A stretch of 6,276 nt of DNA from a bacterium (lineage in GTDB: Bacteria; Bacteroidota; Bacteroidia; Cytophagales; Thermonemataceae), in the NCBI GenBank assembly GCA_025362415.1, contig JANYGM010000405.1, positions 1 through 6,276 on the forward strand. The letters run 5' to 3'. The translations under genes and the position numbers were made by a program. Every line of letters begins with the position of its first letter. The first letter of the stretch is position 1. This document shows, piece after piece, positions 1 through 5,081 of this stretch. Below the pieces are notes generated by a model. That model ran no database searches. It had not been told where the DNA came from and worked only from the letters and a program-made list of their open reading frames with translations.

Positions 1-365
1 GCAATTTGCAAAATGCCAAGTGGCTCAAAAGGTCCTCCAACAAAACCCACCGCAAACCCAAACTTGCTTTCAGGTTTTCTATAATTGATATGCACCGTTC
101 CTAACAGTGTTTGAAAGGTAGAAAAATTGCGGTAGATACGGTTTTGTATGCCCAAATCAAGCGTGAAAGGTGATTTTTTTGGAGATTGTCCTTCTTGTAG
201 TGTTTCTTTATTGATGCTTAGGTTAGAGGTCGTCCAAAGTAAACCATCATGTAAGACATCTCCTTCTTGTGCGTTACTTTTTGCAGGAATTAAAAAGAAT
301 ATTAAGCTGAAAAACAGGCTAAAAATTAAGCTAAGAGATGTTTTATTTTGTGTTTTATTTTGCAT
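1..365 (-). CDS. Exported, probably outer-membrane protein, N-terminal part (runs off left edge)
   Basis: An open frame on the minus strand starts at the ATG complementary to 363-365 and stays open to the window edge, giving 121 complete codons. Residues 1-10 are polar (MQNKTQNKTS). A strong hydrophobic stretch covers about 11-27 and is followed by AKSNA|QE, a good signal peptidase I site after residue 32. There is no lipobox cysteine. After about residue 66 the chain has alternating hydrophobic/polar stretches with many aromatic and glycine residues (for example FTLDLGIQNRIYRNF and KFGFAVGFVGGPF), as in beta-strands of an outer-membrane barrel. That localisation is inference and I do not recognise the family. 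An exact TAnnTTTG element lies 45 nt upstream. The gene is divergent from the propeller lipoprotein. The C-terminus is outside the window, so no function is assigned. Confidence 0.75.
   Translation of the reverse strand, partial: MQNKTQNKTSLSLIFSLFFSLIFFLIPAKSNAQEGDVLHDGLLWTTSNLSINKETLQEGQSPKKSPFTLDLGIQNRIYRNFSTFQTLLGTVHINYRKPESKFGFAVGFVGGPFEPLGILQI
339..362 (-). repeat. Perfect 12-bp tandem duplication in signal-peptide n-region
   Basis: The 12-bp unit TGTTTTATTTTG occurs twice head to tail at 339-350 and 351-362. On the minus strand it lies directly after the start codon and encodes QNKT-QNKT at residues 2-9. Because the unit is a multiple of three, a change in copy number would lengthen the signal-peptide n-region without breaking the frame. 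Confidence 0.85.
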
Positions 366-409
366 TTTTTGATGTCAGAAAAAGAAAAAATACTATTTCG
401 TATTTTGCA

Positions 410-417
410 CAAATATA
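410..417 (-). promoter_or_regulatory. Putative -7 promoter element of the leftward exported-protein gene
   Basis: On the minus strand this reads TATATTTG, an exact match to the Bacteroidota -7 consensus TAnnTTTG, 45 nt before the start codon at 365. The nearest upstream TTTG (complement of 442-445) is 24 nt away, longer than the usual spacing of about 19 nt, so the -33 half is weak. The call rests on motif and position only. Confidence 0.5.
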
Positions 418-447
418 AGTATTTTCTAAAATCTCTAAAAACAAAAG

Positions 448-467
448 CTAGCAAATTCTAGCAAATA
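448..467. repeat. 10-bp direct repeat beside the lipoprotein promoter
   Basis: CTAGCAAATT (448-457) is followed at once by CTAGCAAATA (458-467). The two differ only at the last base, and the second copy ends one base before the TTTTG run holding the -33 element of the rightward promoter. A 10-bp period puts both copies on the same face of the helix, as expected of paired activator or repressor half-sites. A regulatory role is inference. Confidence 0.5.
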
Positions 468-468
468 T

Positions 469-499
469 TTTGAAATACCAAAAAAATATAAGATATTTG
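469..499 (+). promoter_or_regulatory. Bacteroidota-type promoter of the propeller lipoprotein
   Basis: TTTG at 469-472, a 19-nt spacer and GATATTTG at 492-499 match the -33 TTTG / -7 TAnnTTTG consensus of Bacteroidota housekeeping promoters, with one mismatch at the first base of the -7 box. The element ends 30 nt before the ATG at 530, implying a short leader. No Shine-Dalgarno sequence precedes the ATG; the leader is A-rich. Confidence 0.6.
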
Positions 500-529
500 A
501 AAAATAATTAGCACTAATCATCTAAAAAA

Positions 530-1840
530 ATGCCACAAAATTTTACTAAAAATAGCATTCAAAATGCAAAAAAATTACTTTCTATTGCACTCTTTCTTGG
601 GGTTTTAATAACGGCTTGCACAACAAAACCAAAAGTTACGCCAGATACTTCTGGGCGTTTTATTAAACTTTTTGGTAATGCACAAGACCAACAAGCATAC
701 GCATTAGACATCACGCCTGATGGCGGTTTTATTTGTGTAGGAACAACCATAGACATCAACAAAGATGCTCTAGGCAATGATATTCCTAATCCACAAACTT
801 ATCTTGTAAAAACAGACATCAACGGAAATAAAATTTGGGCGCAAAAATTCGTTTCAGGAGTAGCCCGAGATGTGAAAGTTACCCCTGATGGTGGTTATAT
901 TATTTTGGGGGATACAACAGTAGTGAGAAATCCGCTTACCCCAAACGTAAAAGATAAAGATTTTTATTTGCTCAAAGTAGATGCCAATGGCAAGAAAGTT
1001 TGGGATAAAATTTATGGCTCGTATATAAACTTCTTAGATGCAGGTTGTTGTAGTGATGATTCAGGCTATAATGTTAGCGTTGCTGCCAATGGAGATATGC
1101 TTTTTATTGGAAAAGTAAATTTGGGAGCAGTGTCTAAGGCTTTTGTTTTTAAGACAGATGCAACAGGGAACTTGATTTTAGGAACTAACAAAGTTTATGG
1201 TTTTTCAGATGGAAAAAATGAGATAGGAACGGCACAAGAGGCACTTAATGGAAACTCTATTTGGTGCGGTACAACACAAAAACGTCCTAATGATGATATT
1301 CGTATTGCAGTATTAGATAAAACAAGAAATGCTGTTCTTACTGATTATGTAATAGAAAATGAAATATCAGATGAAACTGGGCGAGATGTAAAAGATTTAG
1401 GTTTTAATAATTGTATTGTTTTAGGAACTACCAACAACGCAACACTATCAAAGGGAGGAAAGGATATTTATTTGTTAAAGGTATTCTTGGCAAGTGGTGC
1501 TGGTAGTGAGGAGGTACTTTGGGGTGGCAAAGGGAAAACTTTTGGAGGACCTTTAGATGATGAAGGTACATCTGTGGCAGTTACCAAAGATGGCGGTTTT
1601 ATCATTACTGGATATACGCAAGTAGAGAACAAAGATAATGCGGACATTATTCTTATCAAAACTAATAGTGAAGGAGTGGAGCAATGGAGACAAACATTTG
1701 GCGGAGAAAAAAATGATTATGGCGTGGTTGTCAAGCAATTAGCTGATGGCGGTTATGTTATTTTGGGTACTAGTCGTTTTGATAATAATGATATGATGTG
1801 TCTTATACGCACCAATGCAAAAGGAGAAATATTACAATAG
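530..1840 (+). CDS. Lipoprotein with seven beta-propeller-type repeats
   Basis: This 436-residue protein starts with a lipoprotein signal: basic n-region, hydrophobic segment at about 16-29 and lipobox ITAC with the acylated cysteine at 30. The residues after the cysteine (TTKPKVT) lack the acidic export signal of surface lipoproteins in this phylum, so a periplasm-facing outer-membrane anchor is likelier (inference). The rest is seven degenerate repeats of about 50 residues with the pattern 'DGG(F/Y)I..G.T ... (Y/I)L(L/I)K.(D/N).(N/E)G....W...FGG'. They begin near residues 56, 111, 179, 233, 285, 347 and 398. Such repeats are common in secreted Bacteroidota proteins and are expected to fold as propeller blades. 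The last repeat stops at GEILQ without its W...FG strand, while residues 42-50 (GRFIKLFGN) resemble that strand. This suggests ring closure by the N-terminus. No catalytic motif or type IX sorting domain is visible, so a binding or scaffold role is likely and the ligand is unknown. Confidence 0.85.
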   Translation: MPQNFTKNSIQNAKKLLSIALFLGVLITACTTKPKVTPDTSGRFIKLFGNAQDQQAYALDITPDGGFICVGTTIDINKDALGNDIPNPQTYLVKTDINGNKIWAQKFVSGVARDVKVTPDGGYIILGDTTVVRNPLTPNVKDKDFYLLKVDANGKKVWDKIYGSYINFLDAGCCSDDSGYNVSVAANGDMLFIGKVNLGAVSKAFVFKTDATGNLILGTNKVYGFSDGKNEIGTAQEALNGNSIWCGTTQKRPNDDIRIAVLDKTRNAVLTDYVIENEISDETGRDVKDLGFNNCIVLGTTNNATLSKGGKDIYLLKVFLASGAGSEEVLWGGKGKTFGGPLDDEGTSVAVTKDGGFIITGYTQVENKDNADIILIKTNSEGVEQWRQTFGGEKNDYGVVVKQLADGGYVILGTSRFDNNDMMCLIRTNAKGEILQ

Positions 1841-1874
1841 GAACTAGAATTTTTAGAAATAGGATATTTCATTT

Positions 1875-2432
1875 ATGGAAAATAACATTTTTTTTACTGC
1901 TGATACTCACTTTGGGCATAATAATATTATCAAATTTACAAAACGTCCTTTCATTTCTATTGATGAAATGAATAACAAACTTATTGAAAATTGGAACGCA
2001 AAGGTAGCACCAAATGATGAAATTTATCATTTGGGAGATGTAGCACTAATGTCTAGTCAAAATTTAGCTCCTATTTTAGAGAAATTAAATGGTAAAATTT
2101 ACCTCGTCAAAGGAAATCACGAAGTGGCTGCGCTTCAAAATGAAAATAAATTTGAATGGGTCAAAGATTATCACGAACTCATAGTAAAAGATGCTGATGC
2201 GCACAGAGGAGAGCGTTTAATTGTGCTGTTTCATTATGCTATGCGTGTCTGGAATGCCAGCCATCACGGAAGTTGGCACTTATACGGACATTCTCATGGT
2301 ACTTTGCCAGATGATATTACTTCTCTGTCCTTTGATGCAGGCATTGATTGCCACAATTATGCGCCCATTAGCTACGAAGAGGTAAAGATAATAATGGCTA
2401 AAAAACAATGGAAAAACCCTTTTCCTGCTTAA
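1875..2432 (+). CDS. Calcineurin-like metallophosphoesterase
   Basis: This 185-residue protein carries all the metal-binding blocks of the calcineurin-like phosphoesterase superfamily, in order. They are D-x-H in TADTHFGH (D10, H12), GD in HLGDVAL (D55), GNHE (N81, H82), a lone histidine in LFHYA (H120) and GHSH (H139, H141). These residues normally hold two divalent metals that hydrolyse phosphomonoesters or phosphodiesters. The start ADTHFGHNNI, the following RPF and the NWN..V..ND..YHLGD block place it in the compact 170-190-residue bacterial/phage subgroup usually annotated as metallophosphatase. The substrate is unknown. It has no signal peptide or membrane segment and should be cytoplasmic. 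It begins 34 bp after the propeller gene in the same direction with no clear promoter or terminator between, so co-transcription is possible. A functional link is doubtful because one product is exported and the other is not. Confidence 0.9.
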   Translation: MENNIFFTADTHFGHNNIIKFTKRPFISIDEMNNKLIENWNAKVAPNDEIYHLGDVALMSSQNLAPILEKLNGKIYLVKGNHEVAALQNENKFEWVKDYHELIVKDADAHRGERLIVLFHYAMRVWNASHHGSWHLYGHSHGTLPDDITSLSFDAGIDCHNYAPISYEEVKIIMAKKQWKNPFPA

Positions 2433-2436
2433 AATA

Positions 2437-2469
2437 TTTGCTTTTTAATGGGAGATTTTTGTATATTTG
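2437..2469 (+). promoter_or_regulatory. Bacteroidota-type promoter of the alpha/beta hydrolase
   Basis: TTTG at 2437-2440, a 21-nt spacer and TATATTTG at 2462-2469 match the -33/-7 pattern, with an exact -7 box. It lies in the 99-bp gap after the phosphoesterase gene and ends 62 nt before the hydrolase ATG at 2532. The hydrolase therefore probably forms its own transcription unit. The intervening leader is A-rich and has no evident Shine-Dalgarno sequence. Confidence 0.6.
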
Positions 2470-2531
2470 CAAAAGTAACAAAAAATAAAAAAAATATCAT
2501 ATAGTACATATTATCTCACATATCAATAGAA

Positions 2532-3398
2532 ATGAGCCATAAAATAGGTGTTCTTATCATTCACGGCATAGGCAACCAAATGCCTAATTATGCTAATAAT
2601 TTTATCAAAGATATCCAAGAAAAATTGGAGCATTTTGAGATAAACCCAGAATTTGTGAAAATTGTACCTGCTACGTGGTCGCACGAGGTACAAGCCGCAG
2701 AAGAAGAACTTTGGCGCAACGTCACGCAAAAAGACCCTTTAAACTTCAATAAACTAAGAAAATTTATGATTAGTTATTTTGGAGATGCGGTGGCTTATGC
2801 AGGTACGCCCAACAAATCTAATGGAATGTACCATAAAATACACGAGAATTTGCAAGAAACTATCCAAAAATTGCGTGTAGATTTGGGTGGTGCAGACAAA
2901 CCGCTTATCATTATTGCGCACTCGTTTGGCTCTGTGATAGCATCTGATTATATTTGGGACAGACAACAGCTAGACAAAGATAATTCTATTGATTTGATGG
3001 CAGACAATGACTTTGAAAAAATGCGTACTTTGAGTGGGTTCTTTACTTTTGGCTCAAATATTCCACTTTTTACGCTTGGCTATCATCCTTTGCAGGCTAT
3101 CCAGTTTCCGCCTACGCATTTACCAGAAAACCATAAGAAAAAAGCAAAATGGTACAATTTTTATGATGTAGATGATGTTTTGGGCTTTCCTCTCAAAAGT
3201 TTGAGTGATAGTTATAACGAAATGGTGTCTGATGACGTGCAGGTAAATGTAGGCAACTGGTTAGAATCTTGGAATCCGTTGTGCCATTTTGGCTATTGGA
3301 AAGATGAGGATTGTTTGAATGCTATTGCTGATTTTATTGCTGATTTGATGAATACCATTGACGGAAAAAGTGATGGTAAAAAAGAAAAAATAAAATAG
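2532..3398 (+). CDS. Alpha/beta-fold serine hydrolase (lipase/esterase-like)
   Basis: The 288-residue protein opens with a hydrophobic strand and an oxyanion-hole-type loop, VLIIHGIGNQ (residues 7-16). At 126-135 it has IIIAHSFGSV, the nucleophile elbow with Ser131 in an A-x-S-x-G version of G-x-S-x-G. The elbow is followed by IASDYIWD, a segment I recall from a family annotated only as 'alpha/beta hydrolase'. Likely remaining triad members are an Asp in the YDVDDVLGFP block (212-215) and His252 in CHFGYW, assigned by order and not by structure. Residues 50-115 form an insertion that may act as a lid. There is no signal peptide or membrane segment, so a cytoplasmic location is expected; the C-terminus is lysine-rich (KKEKIK). 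Substrate and pathway are unknown. The stop codon abuts the left arm of the inverted repeat at 3399, and the gene converges on the TPR lipoprotein gene. Confidence 0.85.
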   Translation: MSHKIGVLIIHGIGNQMPNYANNFIKDIQEKLEHFEINPEFVKIVPATWSHEVQAAEEELWRNVTQKDPLNFNKLRKFMISYFGDAVAYAGTPNKSNGMYHKIHENLQETIQKLRVDLGGADKPLIIIAHSFGSVIASDYIWDRQQLDKDNSIDLMADNDFEKMRTLSGFFTFGSNIPLFTLGYHPLQAIQFPPTHLPENHKKKAKWYNFYDVDDVLGFPLKSLSDSYNEMVSDDVQVNVGNWLESWNPLCHFGYWKDEDCLNAIADFIADLMNTIDGKSDGKKEKIK

Positions 3399-3498
3399 TA
3401 GCCCCCAAACCACCAAAGGGGACTTTAATACATTTGCTATTATTGAAAGCCTTGTATTACTCCCCTTTGGGTTGGGGCTGCTTTGGGGCTGGGGGCTA
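3399..3498. repeat. G/C-rich imperfect inverted repeat, putative bidirectional terminator
   Basis: The left arm (3399-3432) begins TAGCCCCC, continues through CCAAAGGGGA and ends AATACA. The right arm (3453-3498), read on the minus strand, has the same three blocks in the same order, with an extra segment between the first two that holds a duplicated CAGCCCCAA-type unit. The loop is about 20 nt. The G/C-rich blocks stand out sharply from the A+T-rich surroundings. The repeat sits between convergent genes and could fold in either transcript, so a two-way terminator role is likely. I recall similar AGCCCCC...AAAGGGG elements as dispersed intergenic repeats in Bacteroidota genomes, but I could not search for other copies. 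The right arm and most of the loop lie inside the TPR gene. Confidence 0.75.
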
Positions 3499-4642
3499 TT
3501 ATTCGTAATTTATTTAAAGAATCTTGTTGTCTATAAAAATCTTCTTGTTGTTTTTGAAGTAGTTTATAGTATTTTTCTTGTTCAATTTTCTGATTGAGGG
3601 CATAATAATACTGCTTTGCAACAATATCATTGGCATCTTGCGTTATTGCTTTCTTAAATTCTTCTAAGGCAATCTCTTCTTTGCCTTCAGCTTGATAGCA
3701 AACTCCCAAGTAAAAGTGTATTTTAGCTAAATCTTGCCCACGCCCTTGCGTGTATTCTTGTGCGCTAAGAAAATAATTCTTGGCTTTTGTGTAATAATAT
3801 TGCTTAAAATTGATTATTCCCAACTGATAACTTGCAAAATATCTACTGGGTACAAGCGCATACACTTTTTCATAATTTCTTTTGGCACTATCAACCATAT
3901 CTGCATTACTAAATGCAATACCTTTCAATAAAAAAAGGCTATCATATTTTGGGCGTTGTGCTATCCCCAAATTGGCATATTTGATAGTTTCGTTATAAAG
4001 TTTATAATTATTAGAAAGTTGTGCAAGTTCTTTATAAACTTCTGTAAAATTGGGTTTTATTTGGAGTGTTTTGAAAAGATTTTGATAAGCACGAGCGGTA
4101 TCAGAGCGTTCTACCGCCATTTTCCCAGCCAGATAATAGGTTTCTGGTTCTTTTGAAGTAATATTTTGGGCTTTTTGGATATATTCCTCTGCTTTTATGT
4201 ATTCTTTTTTATTGATATAAAGATACGCCACAAGGTTATAAGCCTCAAAACTACTTTCACCCAATGTAAAAGCCTTTTCTATATTCAAAAAAGCATCATC
4301 ATACTTCAAAAGATTTATCAAAATCTTTGTTTTCAAAACAAAATAAGTGCTATTTAGAGGATTTTCTTGGAGTGCCTTGTCTATGTGAGTAAGTGCAAGT
4401 GTGTTTTTTTGAAGTTGTTGGTATTTTTTAGCTAATTTATATTGACTTTGTGCATCTTTTTCATTTTTTTCAACGGCATCACTAAGCGCAAGCAAACTTG
4501 CTTCACTTATTTCGTTGTTTTTGTCAGGAATACCAAATATTTTATCATTCGTAGGTTTGTAAGTATCACAAGAAATACATAAAAAACATAAAATTGTTAC
4601 AAAACAACTCAAAAGAAACTTAAAAACTGATATTTTTATCAT
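3440..4642 (-). CDS. TPR-repeat lipoprotein
   Basis: The 400-residue protein has a basic N-terminus, a hydrophobic segment (about 5-24) and a probable lipobox ending at Cys25 (LCISC). The cysteine at the -3 position is atypical, so lipidation is likely but not certain. From about residue 62 to 338 there are roughly eight tandem 34-residue tetratricopeptide repeats, with the usual small/large residue pattern (for example YKLAKKYQQL, YYLAGKMAVE, FYLGVCYQAEGKEEIALEEFKKAI, split here only by description). TPR solenoids bind other proteins, so an envelope scaffold role is likely; the partner is unknown. Residues 350-380 are rich in Q, K, E and Y and look like a coiled coil. The last 18 residues (383-400, starting APSPKAAPTQRG) are encoded by the right arm and loop of the inverted repeat. 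The start at 4642 precedes the signal sequence directly. A promoter lies about 48 bp upstream. Confidence 0.88.
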   Translation of the reverse strand: MIKISVFKFLLSCFVTILCFLCISCDTYKPTNDKIFGIPDKNNEISEASLLALSDAVEKNEKDAQSQYKLAKKYQQLQKNTLALTHIDKALQENPLNSTYFVLKTKILINLLKYDDAFLNIEKAFTLGESSFEAYNLVAYLYINKKEYIKAEEYIQKAQNITSKEPETYYLAGKMAVERSDTARAYQNLFKTLQIKPNFTEVYKELAQLSNNYKLYNETIKYANLGIAQRPKYDSLFLLKGIAFSNADMVDSAKRNYEKVYALVPSRYFASYQLGIINFKQYYYTKAKNYFLSAQEYTQGRGQDLAKIHFYLGVCYQAEGKEEIALEEFKKAITQDANDIVAKQYYYALNQKIEQEKYYKLLQKQQEDFYRQQDSLNKLRIIAPSPKAAPTQRGVIQGFQ

Positions 4643-4643
4643 T

Positions 4644-4665
4644 ATTTAGATAAAATTTAGATAAA
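4644..4665. repeat. Perfect 11-bp tandem duplication in the TPR-gene leader
   Basis: ATTTAGATAAA occurs twice without a gap at 4644-4654 and 4655-4665, directly upstream of the TPR lipoprotein start codon and inside its predicted 5' leader. A related ATTTAGATAA occurs once more at 6204-6213. The tandem could arise by replication slippage or mark a protein-binding or leader element. The sequence does not decide between these. Confidence 0.7.
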
Positions 4666-4689
4666 TTAAGGAAGAATACTAAACTTTGG

Positions 4690-4720
4690 TAAAGGTACAA
4701 AAAAGCCTTTAATAATCAAA
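4690..4720 (-). promoter_or_regulatory. Bacteroidota-type promoter of the TPR lipoprotein
   Basis: Read on the minus strand, TTTG (complement of 4717-4720), a 19-nt spacer and TACCTTTA (complement of 4690-4697) fit the -33/-7 consensus with one mismatch at the last -7 base. The -7 box is about 47 nt before the start codon at 4642. The -33 element falls in the loop of the terminator stem downstream of dodecin, and most of the spacer lies in its left arm. Confidence 0.55.
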
Positions 4721-4733
4721 TTAAAGGCTTTTT
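4700..4733 (-). terminator. Intrinsic terminator downstream of dodecin
   Basis: A perfect 14-bp inverted repeat (4700-4713 pairs with 4720-4733) with a 6-nt loop contains a central AAGCCTTTAA/TTAAAGGCTT stem and A/T-rich ends. On the minus strand it lies 17 nt past the dodecin stop codon and ends in a run of T, as an intrinsic terminator would. The plus strand also has a T-rich tail (4729-4740), but no plus-strand gene ends here. Confidence 0.75.
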
Positions 4734-4750
4734 GTTTTTTTAGGGAGAGA

Positions 4751-4954
4751 TTAGTCTTCAATTTCAAAAGAAACCTGACAAATCACGCCAAAAGTGCTTA
4801 CTTTACCATCTTTTACGTGCGCATTCATATCTTTTACATACACAGAGCGAATGTTACGGACAGTTTTTGACACTTCTGCCACTGCCAAACGTACCGCATC
4901 TTCAAAACCATTTTCAGATGACGCAATTACTTCAATTACTTTAACGATAGCCAT
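4751..4954 (-). CDS. Dodecin family protein
   Basis: This 67-residue protein matches the dodecin family across its full length: MAIVKVIEVIASSENGFEDA, then AVAEVSKTVRNIRSVYVK, then a DGKV turn and a final strand ending in SFEIED. Dodecins (65-75 residues, beta-alpha-beta-beta) assemble into hollow dodecamers that store or buffer flavins and may bind coenzyme A; they are cytoplasmic. In flavin-binding archaeal and bacterial dodecins, the tryptophan that stacks on the isoalloxazine sits in a ...LDWFEV... strand. Aligned by eye on the conserved T-x-R, that position is Ser37 here, with Tyr39 two residues later. Flavin binding is therefore uncertain despite the clear family membership. The gene appears monocistronic: a strong stem-loop follows it, and the gene upstream is divergent. 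Its promoter is not clear; the best -7-like site is complementary to 4995-5002 and lacks a convincing -33 partner. Confidence 0.93.
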   Translation of the reverse strand: MAIVKVIEVIASSENGFEDAVRLAVAEVSKTVRNIRSVYVKDMNAHVKDGKVSTFGVICQVSFEIED

Positions 4955-5081
4955 AAAAATAAATTATTTAAAAAATTGAAAAAATAAGAATAAAAAAATA
5001 TAAAGCCCAAAACTACAAAAAATATTCGTATTTTTACCAAAAAAATAAAAATTTTAGCAAGATTTAACAAATACAACTTTT
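4955..5081. promoter_or_regulatory. Divergent A+T-rich intergenic region (dodecin / macrodomain gene)
   Basis: This 127-bp gap separates the dodecin and macrodomain starts and must hold both promoters. Only weak -7-like boxes are seen: TATATTTT on the minus strand (complement of 4995-5002) and TATTTTTA on the plus strand (5029-5036), neither with a well-spaced TTTG. No Shine-Dalgarno sequence precedes either ATG, and I see no operator-like palindrome. Confidence 0.4.

Noticed and set aside
148..372. Plus-strand ORF of 74 codons overlapping the left-edge gene
   Set aside because: The minus strand has a continuous frame with a clean signal peptide, cleavage site and promoter. The plus-strand product is low-complexity and lacks any family feature, so it is a shadow.
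1841..1874. Possible promoter or terminator between the propeller and phosphoesterase genes
   Set aside because: The 34-bp gap has no TTTG/TAnnTTTG pair and no stem-loop. AGGA at about 1859-1863 is too far from the ATG to count as a Shine-Dalgarno site.
3734..4357. Three plus-strand ORFs of 63-66 codons inside the TPR gene
   Set aside because: They are antisense to the TPR repeats and rich in Phe, Ile and Cys, as expected from reversed A+T-rich coding DNA.
4604..4606. Alternative lipobox cysteine at residue 13 (LLSC) of the TPR protein
   Set aside because: LLSC is a better lipobox than CISC, but it would leave only 12 residues with a very short hydrophobic core. Cys25 follows a full-length signal segment.
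4794..4979. Plus-strand ORF opposite dodecin
   Set aside because: It is antisense to an unmistakable dodecin gene and its translation shows no recognisable motif.
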